In this document: positions 17,558-27,050 of the stretch, piece by piece | Position numbering within the stretch: the stretch's first letter is position 1 | How the letters are laid out: each line of letters begins with the position of its first letter | Source of the DNA: Rhizobium brockwellii | GTDB taxonomy: Bacteria; Pseudomonadota; Alphaproteobacteria; Rhizobiales; Rhizobiaceae | Direction of reading: 5' to 3' | Length of the DNA: 64,000 nt | Assembly: GCF_000769405.2 (NCBI RefSeq) | Contig: NZ_CP053439.1 | Location: 1,302,001 to 1,366,000 of the forward strand | Made by a program: the position numbers and the translations under genes | The notes under the pieces: model-generated | Database searches by the model: none | What the model saw: only the letters and a program-made list of their open reading frames with translations | What the model was told of the DNA's origin: nothing

Positions 17558-17788
17558 GCGGGCCAGCAGACTGACGCTGATAATGGCGGGCCTGTCCCGA
17601 TTTGCGGCGATGATGGCCCGTCTTTTCGGCAATGGTTGCGCCTCTTTTCCGGATAGCACGCTTTTAACCAATCCCATTAATCGGGCCTACATCGTCGAAT
17701 GCTATATCTTATCCGCAGCGCATTGCGGACATGATGTCTCCTGCCGTCCCACAGACATGGCCTTGCAATTAATCTTTCCGGAATTTGC

Positions 17789-19918
17789 ATGTCGTCGAAT
17801 CTTGCAGGTAGGCACGTTCGGACCCAGACGTCTTCCATCATCGCGACAACCGTCTGCTTCCTTGTCGTCGCCCTCGTACTGACCGGCCTGATGGCACATG
17901 TCGTCGTCACGATGACCCGGTCGACGAACGAGATCGATGATGCCAGGGCCAGTCGCGCCGCCCACGCGGCAATCGGTGCATTTGTCGCTCGCCTCGGCGC
18001 GACAACGACTGATAATGCCGTATGGGACGATGCTTATACCGCGATCTCATCTCCCACCGCCGCGGATTGGGCCTATGAGAATTGGGGAAAAACCAGCGAG
18101 GATTACGCGCTTTATGACGGCGCGATCGTGACCGGCCCTGACCGGTCTTCGATTGTCTCGGCCTATGCCAAAGGCAAGCCCTTCCAGCCGGGCACGTTTT
18201 TTGGGGAAGCTTTTTATCAGCAGATCAATGCGGCTGCAGCTCCGGCGAAGGCGCCGGTGGTCAATTTCATCAAGACCGAAAGCGGTATAGCGCTGATCGC
18301 CTCGCAGGCGATCCAGCCGTTCGAGGCAGCTGCCGAGGTTCCGAAGTTCAGCGTGCTGAGTTTCTACAAGGAGTTTACGTCGGAGGTTCTCGACACGCTC
18401 TCCAACGAACATGAACTCGAGGGGCTGAGCCTCGAGACGACGCCCAAACCGGAATCCCTGAACACGCCGATCACCGACATGAAGGGAGCCGTCATCGGCT
18501 ATCTCGTTTGGCCCAGCAAAGCGCCCGGAAGCGCCGTGTTTCATCAGGTCTACCCTTATCTTGCAGCTTCTACCGTCATCCTTTCGCTATTCTTGATCGG
18601 CGTTCTGTTGGTTGGCGCATCCGAGGCGCGGCGCCTGCGCCAACTGGCGCAAACAGCTCGCTTCGAAGCGAGCCATGACAGCTTGAGTGGCTTGTTGAAC
18701 AGACAGGGGCTTCTCCGTCTGCTGGAGGATCTGGAGAGCCCGGATCCTTCGTCGCCGCGGCTTTACTTGGTTGACCTCGACGGCTTCAAGGCGGTCAACG
18801 ATGCTTGGGGGCATGCGGTTGGCGATGATTTGATCCGGATCGTCTCGAACGCGCTGATGACCAGTCATCCCGAAGTCCTGGCCGCGGCACGGCTGGGAGG
18901 CGACGAATTCGCGCTGGTGCACGTTGGATCCACAGCATGCGAAGAGATCGAAGAGGCGATTCTGGCGCTGTTTGCCGAGCCCTTCAAAATTGACGGGCGA
19001 ACGATCGAAGTTGGCGCAAGCATCGGAGCTGCGGCGCGCGATGGAGACATATCGCCTCTGGAGCTTCTTCGCAGAGCCGACATGGCGCTCTATCGTGCCA
19101 AGGCAAATGGCAAAGGTCAGGCGGTTGAATACGACCCCGAACTGGACCGGGAACGCATACGGATCGCCGAGCTGGAAGGCCTCTTGAAAAACGCCATCGG
19201 CAGCGGCGCAATCGAAGCCGTTTTCCAGCCTCTCGTCTCTGCTTCGACCGGTGCTGTCACCGGTCTTGAAGCACTGGCGCGCTGGAAAACTGCAACGGGA
19301 AACATCAGCCCGGAAATATTCATCCCTCTTGCTGAAAGATGCGGCCTCATCGATGCCCTTGGCACCCATATGCTGAGAACGTCGATCGGGCATGCCAAGA
19401 GCTGGCCCGGTCTGACTTTGTCGGTGAACGTTTCGCCGATCCAGCTCTGCAATCCGGAATTTGCTGCCCAGGTGATCGCGATCCTGCAGGAGTTGGATTT
19501 CGATCCAAACCGCCTGACCCTGGAAATCACCGAAGGCGTTCTGATGACAAATCCGGATCAGGCCCGTCGGTCGATAGACCAGCTCAAGCGCGTCGGCATA
19601 AAGTTTGCTCTTGATGATTTTGGCTGCGGCTACGCTAGCATCGGTGCATTGCGGCAATTTGGGTTTGATCGCATGAAGATCGACCGCTCGCTCGTGTCCG
19701 CTCTCGATGAAACCGCAAATGGCGCCGATATTCTTCGGGCAACCATCTCCCTGGCGACTGCTCTGCAGATTCCCGTGACCGCGGAAGGTATTGAGAATAG
19801 CCGTCAGGCGGCGATCTTGCGAGACGCCGGCTGCGACCAGCTTCAAGGCTATATGCTCGGAAAACCCATGTCGGCATGCGACATATCCAGCAGGCTGCGA
19901 GAAGAGTCGGCCGCGTGA
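17789..19918 (+). CDS. Membrane-bound GGDEF-EAL cyclic-di-GMP protein with CHASE4-like sensor
   Basis: The 709-residue protein has an N-terminal membrane helix (about 17-40), a periplasmic sensor of about 220 residues resembling CHASE4 (TTDNAVWDDAY and WAYENWGKTSEDYAL), and a second helix near 257-277. A GGDEF domain follows (about 300-450) with an intact ARLGGDEFAL site, and then an EAL domain (about 465-705). The EAL signature EALARW, DDFGCGYAS and TAEGIEN are present, so both synthase and phosphodiesterase activity are possible. No obvious RxxD inhibitory site precedes GGDEF. The ATG at 17789 has only a weak ribosome binding site. It stands alone between metY-cupin and pst. Confidence 0.9.
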   Translation: MSSNLAGRHVRTQTSSIIATTVCFLVVALVLTGLMAHVVVTMTRSTNEIDDARASRAAHAAIGAFVARLGATTTDNAVWDDAYTAISSPTAADWAYENWGKTSEDYALYDGAIVTGPDRSSIVSAYAKGKPFQPGTFFGEAFYQQINAAAAPAKAPVVNFIKTESGIALIASQAIQPFEAAAEVPKFSVLSFYKEFTSEVLDTLSNEHELEGLSLETTPKPESLNTPITDMKGAVIGYLVWPSKAPGSAVFHQVYPYLAASTVILSLFLIGVLLVGASEARRLRQLAQTARFEASHDSLSGLLNRQGLLRLLEDLESPDPSSPRLYLVDLDGFKAVNDAWGHAVGDDLIRIVSNALMTSHPEVLAAARLGGDEFALVHVGSTACEEIEEAILALFAEPFKIDGRTIEVGASIGAAARDGDISPLELLRRADMALYRAKANGKGQAVEYDPELDRERIRIAELEGLLKNAIGSGAIEAVFQPLVSASTGAVTGLEALARWKTATGNISPEIFIPLAERCGLIDALGTHMLRTSIGHAKSWPGLTLSVNVSPIQLCNPEFAAQVIAILQELDFDPNRLTLEITEGVLMTNPDQARRSIDQLKRVGIKFALDDFGCGYASIGALRQFGFDRMKIDRSLVSALDETANGADILRATISLATALQIPVTAEGIENSRQAAILRDAGCDQLQGYMLGKPMSACDISSRLREESAA

Positions 19919-20131
19919 TCTCGTAAAGGCCATCGCATGAATTCGGCATCGGGCCTGAGCGGCCCGGCATTTCTAAATCCTGAAAACGACATTTCCAGGC
20001 ATCGCTGCGGCAATCCACCACAGCCTGCGTCAATCTATCCCAATGTTTTTGCTAAGGCTTTGTTAAATCCGCGATTCAACGAAAAGGCTGCAACTGCAGC
20101 ATTTGCGGCACGGCCCCGCGTTCGGTTGCAA

Positions 20132-20159
20132 CCGTCAAATTCCGTCATCAAACTGTAAT
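20132..20159 (+). promoter_or_regulatory. Pho box upstream of pstS
   Basis: Three 7-bp units follow each other at 10-11 bp spacing: CCGTCAA (20132), CCGTCAT (20142) and CTGTAAT (20153). The last two with a 4-nt linker fit the PhoB consensus CTGTCAT-N4-CTGTCAT. The site ends 112 bp before the pstS start. Confidence 0.75.
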
Positions 20160-20271
20160 AAAACGCGCCTAGCCCGCCTGCTGTGACGGGAATTTCAGCG
20201 CCCCAGACAATGGACACCCCCTCCATGGCGCTGGTCTCGTTGTTTTTCAAATCCACTAGGGAAGCGCTCAT

Positions 20272-21294
20272 ATGCTCACCAAGAAACTTCTTTCGGCCTG
20301 CCTCGGCGCAGGTTTGGTTGCCGCTCTGGCGGTTTCGGCGTCCGCCGCCGATATCACCGGCGCCGGCTCCACCTTCGTTTATCCCGTCCTGTCTAAGTGG
20401 TCTGCGGACTACAACAAGCAGACCGGCGACAAGCTGAACTACCAGTCGATCGGTTCGGGCGGCGGCATCGCCCAGATCAAGGCTGCAACGGTTGACTTCG
20501 GCGCGTCCGACGCCCCGATGAAGCCGGAAGACCTGACGACGGGCGGCTTCGGTCAGTTCCCGCTCGTCGTCGGCGGCATCGTGCCCGTCATCAACGTCAA
20601 AGGCATCAAGTCCGGCGAACTGAAGCTCACGGGCAAGGTTCTTGCCGACATCTATCTCGGCAATGTCACCAAGTGGAACGACAAGGCCATCGCCGATCTG
20701 AATCCCGGCCTGAAACTGCCCGACAGCCAGATCGCCGTCGTCCATCGTTCGGACGGTTCGGGCACCTCCTTTAACTGGACCAACTACTTCTCCAAGGTCA
20801 ACGAAGACTGGAAGAGCAAGGTCGGTGAAGGGACCGCCGTCAACTGGCCGGTCGGCATCGGCGGCAAGGGCAATGAAGGCGTCGCCGCTTACGTCACCCG
20901 CGTCAAGGATTCGATCGGCTACGTCGAATACGCCTACGCTCTGCAGAACAAACTGCCCTATGTTCTGATCCAGAACGCCGCAGGCCAGTATCCGAAGCCG
21001 AATGCGGAAAGCTTCTCGGCTGCCGCCGCCAGCGCCGAATGGACCAAGGCTCAGGACTTCTACCTGATCATGACCAATGCTCCAGGCGAAAAGGCCTGGC
21101 CGGTGACCGCCACGACCTGGGCGATCATGTACAAGGAGCCGAAGGATGCGGCGCGCTCCAAGGCAGCCTTCGCCTTCTTCAAGTGGGCGCTCGAAAACGG
21201 CCAGAAGGAAGCCTCTGCCCTCGATTACGTTCCGCTTCCGCAAACCCTGGTGAAGCAGATCGAAGACTATTGGACAGCCTCCTTCAAGGGCTGA
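20272..21294 (+). CDS. pstS: Phosphate ABC transporter, periplasmic phosphate-binding protein
   Basis: The 340-residue protein has a Sec signal peptide (cleavage likely after ASA at residue 25) and then the PstS fold. Phosphate-contact segments are visible: ITGAGSTFVYPVLSKW, SIGSGGGIAQIKAATVDFGASDAPM and HRSDGSGTSFNWTNY. It captures phosphate for the PstCAB transporter. A triple Pho-box array lies upstream and the ATG follows AGGGAAG. It is the first gene of pstSCAB. An intercistronic hairpin follows, which may keep PstS levels above those of the membrane subunits. Confidence 0.96.
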   Translation: MLTKKLLSACLGAGLVAALAVSASAADITGAGSTFVYPVLSKWSADYNKQTGDKLNYQSIGSGGGIAQIKAATVDFGASDAPMKPEDLTTGGFGQFPLVVGGIVPVINVKGIKSGELKLTGKVLADIYLGNVTKWNDKAIADLNPGLKLPDSQIAVVHRSDGSGTSFNWTNYFSKVNEDWKSKVGEGTAVNWPVGIGGKGNEGVAAYVTRVKDSIGYVEYAYALQNKLPYVLIQNAAGQYPKPNAESFSAAAASAEWTKAQDFYLIMTNAPGEKAWPVTATTWAIMYKEPKDAARSKAAFAFFKWALENGQKEASALDYVPLPQTLVKQIEDYWTASFKG

Positions 21295-21314
21295 TCCTGA
21301 CGAAACTGCGGTCG

Positions 21315-21339
21315 GGGCGGGAAGCTTGGCTTTCCGCCC
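21315..21339 (+). promoter_or_regulatory. Stem-loop between pstS and pstC
   Basis: GGGCGGGAA pairs with TTTCCGCCC (one G-T pair) across a 7-nt loop, 20 nt after the pstS stop. There is no T-run, so RNA stabilisation or partial read-through control is likelier than full termination. Confidence 0.55.
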
Positions 21340-21381
21340 ATAATGCCTTTGACACCCCTCAAAGCAGCAGAGCGTACGGAT

Positions 21382-22359
21382 ATGAGCGAAGCAACGGCAT
21401 CGCTGCCCGCCACAGCAGCGGGCGTGAAGCGCCGCGACGGCGCGGCAGGCGATCGTATTTTTTACTGGATTGTTTTGGGCTGCGGCCTGTTTGTTTTGGT
21501 CGCCCTGTTCGCAGCGGCGTTCTCCATGGTCTGGGACGGGTTTCTCGCCTTCCGGACCTTCGGCTTTGGCTTCCTGACTGGCATGGAATGGGATCCGGTT
21601 GCCCAGCGGTTCTCGGGACTGGTACCGATTTACGGCACGCTGGTCACCTCGGCGCTCGCCATGATCATCGGCGTTCCCGTGAGCCTCGGTATCGCCGTTT
21701 TCATTACCGAAGTTGCGCCGCGCTCCATTCGCGGCCCGATCGGCGGTGCCATCGAGCTTCTCGCCAGTATCCCCAGCATCATTTACGGCATGTGGGGTCT
21801 CTTCACTTTTGCTCCCTTCATGTCGGACTACGTCCAGCCGGTGTTAATCGACTGGCTAGGCCCGATCCCGGTAATCGGCGCATTGTTCTCCGGTGCTCCG
21901 CTCGGCATCGGAATGCTGACATCAGGCATCGTGCTGGCGATCATGATCATCCCCTTCGTCTCCTCGGTCATGCGCGACGTCTTCCTGGTCGTCCCGGCAC
22001 AGCTGAAGGAATCGGCCTATGCGCTTGGTTCGACCAAGTGGGAAGTGGTGCGCGACATCGTCATCCCGCACACCCGCACCGCTGTCGTCGGCGGCATCTT
22101 CCTTGGCCTCGGCCGCGCGCTCGGAGAGACCATGGCGGTCACCTTCGTGCTCGGCAACACCCATAACATCGCGGTGTCGCTGATGGAGCCCGGCACGTCG
22201 ATCGCTGCGACGCTCGCCAACGAATTTGCCGAAGCTTCGGATGACCTCTACAGGTCGTCGCTCTCGGCGCTCGGTCTCATCCTCTTCGTTGTCACCTTCA
22301 TCGTTCTGGCGGTCGCCAAGCTCATGCTGGTGCGTATGGCAAGACAGAGGGGAGAGTAA
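21382..22359 (+). CDS. pstC: Phosphate ABC transporter permease PstC
   Basis: The 325-residue inner-membrane protein has six predicted helices and the MetI-like permease signature (EVVRDIVIPHTRTAVVGGIFLGLGRALGETMAV) that contacts PstB. The conserved IPSIIYGMWG segment is present. The ATG at 21382 (MSEATASLPAT) is preferred; an in-frame ATG at 21343 lies immediately after the intercistronic hairpin and would add 13 residues. It is followed by pstA with a 2-bp gap. Confidence 0.95.
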   Translation: MSEATASLPATAAGVKRRDGAAGDRIFYWIVLGCGLFVLVALFAAAFSMVWDGFLAFRTFGFGFLTGMEWDPVAQRFSGLVPIYGTLVTSALAMIIGVPVSLGIAVFITEVAPRSIRGPIGGAIELLASIPSIIYGMWGLFTFAPFMSDYVQPVLIDWLGPIPVIGALFSGAPLGIGMLTSGIVLAIMIIPFVSSVMRDVFLVVPAQLKESAYALGSTKWEVVRDIVIPHTRTAVVGGIFLGLGRALGETMAVTFVLGNTHNIAVSLMEPGTSIAATLANEFAEASDDLYRSSLSALGLILFVVTFIVLAVAKLMLVRMARQRGE

Positions 22360-22361
22360 TT

Positions 22362-23219
22362 ATGGCCACTCATTCGGGTTCCCTCTACCGTCGTCGCCAG
22401 ATCGGCAGCATGATCGCGCTGTCGCTCTGCGGCATCGCAACAGTAGTCGGCCTGGTCTTTCTGGTTTGGATACTCTGGACGACGCTGATACACGGCTTGT
22501 CCGCGCTCAGCCTCAGTCTCGTCACGGAGATGACGCCGCCGCCCGGCGAAGATGGCGGCGGTCTCGCCAACGCCTTCATGGGCAGCCTTCTGATGGTCGT
22601 TCTGGCTGTTATCATCGGCACACCGATCGGCGTGCTTGCCGGCACCTTCCTGTCGGAGTTCAGCCGCGGCAAGAAGATCGGAGAGGCAATCCGCTTCGCC
22701 AACGATATCCTGCTTTCGGCGCCGTCGATCATCATCGGCTTGTTTGTCTATGAACTGGTCGTCCGCCCGACGTCACGCTTCTCCGGCTTTGCCGGTGGCA
22801 TCGCGCTCGCCTTCATCTTCTTGCCGGTCGTGGTGCGCACGACCGACGAGATGTTGCGGCTGGTTCCTGACGTCATGCGTGAGGCAGCCCTTTCGCTCGG
22901 CATCCCGCGCTGGAAGGTAACGGTCAACATACTCTACCGCGCCGCCTCCACAGGCATCCTGACCGGTATCCTCCTTGCGATCGCCCGCATTTCGGGCGAA
23001 ACCGCGCCACTCCTTTTTACGGCTCTGAACAACCAGTATTGGAGCTTGGACATGTCGCAGCCGATGGCGAATATTCCCGTCGTCATCTTCCAGTTCGCCA
23101 TGAGCCCCTATGAGCAATGGCAGAATCTCGCCTGGGCCGGCGCCTTCGTCATGACGGCGATCGTGCTTCTCCTCAGCGTGGGCTCCCGCGCCATCCTCAA
23201 CCGCAGGAATGCGAAATGA
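22362..23219 (+). CDS. pstA: Phosphate ABC transporter permease PstA
   Basis: The 285-residue partner of PstC has six predicted helices, the family's [15 protein letters not shown] segment and the permease loop [20 protein letters not shown], followed by [20 protein letters not shown]. The ATG at 22362 comes 2 bp after pstC, behind GGGGAG. The stop overlaps the start of pstB (ATGA), indicating translational coupling. Confidence 0.95.
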   Translation: MATHSGSLYRRRQIGSMIALSLCGIATVVGLVFLVWILWTTLIHGLSALSLSLVTEMTPPPGEDGGGLANAFMGSLLMVVLAVIIGTPIGVLAGTFLSEFSRGKKIGEAIRFANDILLSAPSIIIGLFVYELVVRPTSRFSGFAGGIALAFIFLPVVVRTTDEMLRLVPDVMREAALSLGIPRWKVTVNILYRAASTGILTGILLAIARISGETAPLLFTALNNQYWSLDMSQPMANIPVVIFQFAMSPYEQWQNLAWAGAFVMTAIVLLLSVGSRAILNRRNAK

Positions 23220-24022
23220 TGCTTGAGAACAAAGCCTTCGAACCTCGCTTGGCCCACCCGGCCATAACAGTCGACAAGATGGCGCTGACCGGCGTCAACT
23301 TCTACTACGGCGATGCCCACGCGATCCGCGACGTCACCCTGAGCTTTCCCGAGCGTCAGGTCTCGGCCCTCATCGGCCCGTCCGGCTGCGGCAAGTCCAC
23401 GCTGCTGCGCATCCTCAACCGCATCTACATGCTCTACCCGAAGATGCGCGCCACCGGCTCGGTCACGCTCGATGGCCAGAACATCCTCGACCCCGGCTAC
23501 TCGATGAACGAACTGCGCGCCCGCGTCGGCATGGTCTTCCAGAAGCCGGTGCCGTTCCCGATGTCGATCTACGACAATATCGCCTACGGAATCCGCCACT
23601 ACGAGCGCATCTCCAGGGCCGAGATGGATGTCCGCGTCGAGCAGGCGTTGCGCTCGGCAGCGCTCTGGGAAGAGGTCAAGGACAAGCTGAAGGGCAGTGG
23701 GCTCGGCCTCTCCGGCGGTCAGCAGCAGCGTCTCTGCATCGCGCGTGCCGTGGCGCTTCGCCCCGAGGTGCTTCTCCTCGACGAGCCGACCTCCGCCCTC
23801 GATCCGATCTCGACTGCCAAGGTGGAAGAGCTGGTCGCCCAGTTGAAGACGGAGTTCACCATCGTCATCGTCACCCACAACATGCAGCAGGCAAGCCGCA
23901 TCTCTGATAACACCGCCTTCATGTATCTGGGCGAGTTGATCGAATACGGCCCGACCGCCGAGATCTTCCAGTCGCCGAAGGTCAAGCGCACGGAAGACTA
24001 CATCACCGGCCGTTACGGCTGA
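23216..24022 (+). CDS. pstB: Phosphate ABC transporter ATP-binding protein PstB
   Basis: The 268-residue ATPase has Walker [10 protein letters not shown], the PstB-typical [14 protein letters not shown] region, the signature LSGGQQQR and Walker [14 protein letters not shown]. The start is the ATG at 23216, which overlaps the pstA stop. In many rhizobia phoU and phoB follow pstB; here the next gene is a convergent P450 only 15 bp away, so those regulators are not linked at this locus. The TGA stop is part of an inverted repeat shared with the P450 stop. Confidence 0.96.
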   Translation: MMLENKAFEPRLAHPAITVDKMALTGVNFYYGDAHAIRDVTLSFPERQVSALIGPSGCGKSTLLRILNRIYMLYPKMRATGSVTLDGQNILDPGYSMNELRARVGMVFQKPVPFPMSIYDNIAYGIRHYERISRAEMDVRVEQALRSAALWEEVKDKLKGSGLGLSGGQQQRLCIARAVALRPEVLLLDEPTSALDPISTAKVEELVAQLKTEFTIVIVTHNMQQASRISDNTAFMYLGELIEYGPTAEIFQSPKVKRTEDYITGRYG

Positions 24023-24040
24023 TCCGCGAAGAGTGGATCA
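24020..24040. terminator. Short inverted repeat spanning both convergent stop codons
   Basis: TGATCC and GGATCA form a 6-bp stem around 9 nt. The left arm holds the pstB TGA, and the right arm holds the P450 stop on the other strand. No T-run follows, so termination is only possible. Confidence 0.35.
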
Positions 24041-25282
24041 CCATTGCAGCTCCAGCCTGTCCAGCCCGTGGAAATGGTAGACATCCTTGACCAGAGGTGT
24101 CTTTGCCAGCCTCAGGCCGGCCAGCCGTTCGAACAGGATCGGCAGCACGACGTTGAGCTCCAGCCGCGCCAGCGGCGCGCCGATGCAGAAATGGATGCCG
24201 GCGCCGAAGGAGAGGTTCGCTGCCTCGTTGCGGTCGGGCTTGAAGGTGAGGGGATCGGTGAATTTTGCCGGGTCGAGATTGGCGGCGGCGAGGATGAGGC
24301 TCACCTTGTCGCCGCGCTTGAAGGAGACGCCGTCGATTTCGACGGGCTCCAGCGCCCAGCGCTGGAAGATATGCACAGGCGCGCAGATGCGCAGGGTTTC
24401 CTCGACAGTGCGCTCGGTCGTGGCCTCGTCCTTGAAGAGTTCTGCCGGATCGCGGCCGCTGTCGAGGATCATGCGGACGGAATTGCCGATCTGATGCACG
24501 GTCGCCTCGTGGCCGGCATTGAGCAGTACGATCGTCGTCGAAACGAGCTCTTCCTCGGTCAGATACTGACCCTTGTGCTCGGTATGGATCATGTGGGTGA
24601 GTAGGTCGTCGCGTGGGGTCGCGCGGCGTTCGGCGATTACCGTCTTGACGTAGTCGGAAAATTCCTTCGACGCCTGTTCGGCTTCCTCTTCCTGCGCGCG
24701 GGTGCGGCCGAACATGTACATGCGGACATAGGCGTGCGACCATTCAAGCAGTTGCGGCCCCATTTCCTCGGGGATGCCGATCATGCGGGCGATCATCGTC
24801 ACCGGGATGATGTCGGCAAAGGCTGAGAGCAGCTCGACCTCGTTCTTCTCCGCAAAGCCGTCGATCAGCCGGTTGGCGAGTTCGGCAAGCTCCGGCTTCA
24901 TCTTTTCGACATGGCGGGAGACGAAGGCGCGGTTGACGAGGGTGCGCAACCGCGTGTGTTCAGGCGGTTCAAGTTCGAGCAGGGAATAGCGTTCCGAGAG
25001 ATCGAAACTGGCAAGATGCGGCATCGGCTCGCCAAGGCCGAGTTCCTCGCGGCTGGCGATATGCAGGATCTGCCGGCCGAAGCGTCGGTCGCGCAACAGT
25101 CCGTTCACGTGGTCGTAACCGGTGAAGAACCACTGCTTCTGCTCGCTCCAGTAGAAGGTCGGGCAATGGGCATGAAGTGCGGCATAGACGGCATTCGGGT
25201 CGCCGTAGAAGGCCGGGTTGCGGCTGTCCAGCGAGACATGACGGTTGGCGCGGTCGATCGAGAGGAAGGATGGGATCATCAT
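24038..25282 (-). CDS. Cytochrome P450
   Basis: The 414-residue soluble bacterial P450 has the I-helix oxygen-activation motif (NAGHEATVHQIGN), the ExxR pair in the K helix (EETLR) and the heme-binding loop FGAGIHFCIGAPLARLE with the axial cysteine. All catalytic landmarks are intact. The ATG at 25282 (MMIPSFLSIDRANRH) gives a normal length; the frame is open upstream, but that part is arginine-rich non-P450 sequence. No ferredoxin or reductase gene is adjacent, so electrons must come from elsewhere. Substrate is unknown. It is convergent with pstB. Confidence 0.92.
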   Translation of the reverse strand: MMIPSFLSIDRANRHVSLDSRNPAFYGDPNAVYAALHAHCPTFYWSEQKQWFFTGYDHVNGLLRDRRFGRQILHIASREELGLGEPMPHLASFDLSERYSLLELEPPEHTRLRTLVNRAFVSRHVEKMKPELAELANRLIDGFAEKNEVELLSAFADIIPVTMIARMIGIPEEMGPQLLEWSHAYVRMYMFGRTRAQEEEAEQASKEFSDYVKTVIAERRATPRDDLLTHMIHTEHKGQYLTEEELVSTTIVLLNAGHEATVHQIGNSVRMILDSGRDPAELFKDEATTERTVEETLRICAPVHIFQRWALEPVEIDGVSFKRGDKVSLILAAANLDPAKFTDPLTFKPDRNEAANLSFGAGIHFCIGAPLARLELNVVLPILFERLAGLRLAKTPLVKDVYHFHGLDRLELQW

Positions 25283-25343
25283 GCCCCGAGCCTTATCGGA
25301 TTTGCCGGACCTCGGAAAGATGTGGCGCGCGAGGGATCCCGGA

Positions 25344-26597
25344 CTACCCGGCCCGTGACAGCGTGCCCATGCGTCGTAGCGCCTCGACCTGGTCGTCGAC
25401 CGTCGGCACGAGTTCGCCGGCGGTGCTGCTCGGTGTGGCCGGTGCAGGGGTTGCGGCCTCCGCTTTGCCGAAGGTGACCGTGCAGTTGCGACCGGCGGCC
25501 TTCGCCGCATAGAGCGCCCGGTCGGCGGCCGAGATCAGCTTGTCGATATTGGCTTCGATCGAGGAGGCGAGCGCGATGCCGATGCTGACCGTGACCGGAA
25601 CGATCGCTTCGCCGGTGCTGACGGGAAGACGGCAGAATTCGGTGCGGATCGCTTCGGCGATCGCCTCGGCTTCCGTCTGGTCCGCGACTGCGGCGAAGGC
25701 GGCGAATTCCTCACCGCCCATGCGGCCGAAGATGTTGTTTGGAATATACTGGCGGGCCATGCGCGCAAAGGCGGTCAGCACGGCATCGCCGGACTGGTGG
25801 CCGAAACGATCGTTGACGCGCTTGAAATGGTCGAGATCGAAGAGAATCACCGCGACCTGGCGCTGCTCGTTATGAGCTCTTTCCTGAATGCCGTCGAAAT
25901 AGCCGAGCAGGCCGCGGCGGTTGAGCACGCCGGTCAGCGAATCGGTCAGGGTGAGGGCACGCAGGTGCCGTTCGGAACGCTCCATGATCAGCCGGCAGGT
26001 GAACGCGAAGGCGATGGTCAGCAGGAAGGCGCTGGCCATGGCGGAGGCGCCGCCGAGATTGGTCGCCTCGATATCGCTCGGCAGCGTCAGCGCCATCGTC
26101 ACTGCCGAGCCGAAGCACAGGCAGCCCTGGAGGACGAACACGCCCATCAGCTTGATGCGGGTACGCTCGCGGCGCATGTCGCCGGCGGCGACCGCCATGG
26201 CAAGTGCCGTTGCACCCGTCGCCGAAGCAAGGTTGTAGAGCACCACGCGGTTTGAATAATCGCTGTTGACCCAGGGCAGGAAGACCCCGGCGAGCCAGAT
26301 TGCCGGCGGCAGCAGTGCCCACCATTCGATCCGCTTGCGGTCGAGCGCCAGAAAACCCGCCACCCAGGCGCTCTGGCCGAGCAGGGCGATGGCATTGCCC
26401 GCTTCTATGGAAAGCACGTTGGGGATTTCGCCGCGCAGCGCGACCATCGCAAAGCCAATGCCGGTCAAGAGGAAGCCCAGGCCCCAATAGAGATAGGCCT
26501 CGTTCCTGACGTTGTGGCGCCAGGCGACGAACAGCACCAAAGCAAGCGTCATGGCCTCGGAACACCAGATGGCGAGACCTGTAGCGATATTGAACAC
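25344..26597 (-). CDS. Membrane-bound diguanylate cyclase (GGDEF)
   Basis: The protein has an N-terminal membrane region of about seven helices (residues 5-225) followed by a GGDEF domain (about 240-390). The active site is GRMGGEEFAAF, and the typical LTDSLTGVLNRRGLLGYF start is present. No RxxD inhibitory site lies upstream of GGEEF. A GTG start at 26597 is chosen because AAGGGG sits 8 nt upstream, giving 417 residues; an in-frame ATG at 26627 would add 10. The seven-helix part resembles uncharacterised MASE-like sensors. The C-terminal 40 residues are Ala/Pro-rich. Confidence 0.85.
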   Translation of the reverse strand: MFNIATGLAIWCSEAMTLALVLFVAWRHNVRNEAYLYWGLGFLLTGIGFAMVALRGEIPNVLSIEAGNAIALLGQSAWVAGFLALDRKRIEWWALLPPAIWLAGVFLPWVNSDYSNRVVLYNLASATGATALAMAVAAGDMRRERTRIKLMGVFVLQGCLCFGSAVTMALTLPSDIEATNLGGASAMASAFLLTIAFAFTCRLIMERSERHLRALTLTDSLTGVLNRRGLLGYFDGIQERAHNEQRQVAVILFDLDHFKRVNDRFGHQSGDAVLTAFARMARQYIPNNIFGRMGGEEFAAFAAVADQTEAEAIAEAIRTEFCRLPVSTGEAIVPVTVSIGIALASSIEANIDKLISAADRALYAAKAAGRNCTVTFGKAEAATPAPATPSSTAGELVPTVDDQVEALRRMGTLSRAG

Positions 26598-26849
26598 GGC
26601 AGCAACCCCTTGTCTGTCGGTTCGCATCCTTGCCGAGGAAGCTCGCCACTTCCTTAATGCTGCTGCGCTGCGGCATTGTTTTAGGCCGATATCTGCCGGT
26701 AGGCTTTCCGTCGGGTAAACGTGTATAAGCACAGTCGAATGGAGTAAGCCTTCCTTCATCCTGTCATGGAGAAAAGCCGGGGGGGACCGCGCCAGGGTCT
26801 CGCCGTTAACAGGCGTTTGAGGGAAAGAGGCTACCAGGAGCCGAAGCTC

Positions 26850-26915
26850 CAATGCATGTCGCCCGGAAGTGTGCAGCGGTTCTGGGTAACGACATGTTCG
26901 AAAAGAAGGAGCTTA
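26850..26915. repeat. RIME-like element, copy B (first palindrome only)
   Basis: GCATGTCG (26854) and CGACATG (ending 26896) enclose CCCGGAAGTGTGCAGCGG, nearly the same core as the copy at 37212. The second palindrome seen in the other copies is missing or degraded. Confidence 0.7.
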
Positions 26916-26956
26916 GCCGCCTTGCCCCGCCTTCTTAACGTTATCCTCATGCGTGT

Positions 26957-26986
26957 CTTGAAGAGGAGGCCCGGGACACTCTATGT
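26957..26986 (+). promoter_or_regulatory. Candidate sigma-32 (RpoH) promoter of clpP
   Basis: CTTGAA (26957-26962) is followed after 17 nt by TCTATGT (26980-26986), then AGG. This is close to the alphaproteobacterial RpoH pattern CTTGAA / CYTATNT. It lies 65 bp before the clpP start. Confidence 0.65.
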
Positions 26987-27050
26987 AGGGGTAAGATATT
27001 TTTTCTTTGATTCCCGGCGCCGGCCGGCGAGACGTTGACAAAGGACGCAC

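Larger units (their letters stand above)
26628..27050. other. Intergenic region before clpP
   Basis: The 423 bp between the divergent GGDEF and clpP genes hold a RIME-like copy (26850-26915) and a candidate heat-shock promoter (26957-26986). No coding frame with a ribosome binding site and recognisable product was found. Confidence 0.5.
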
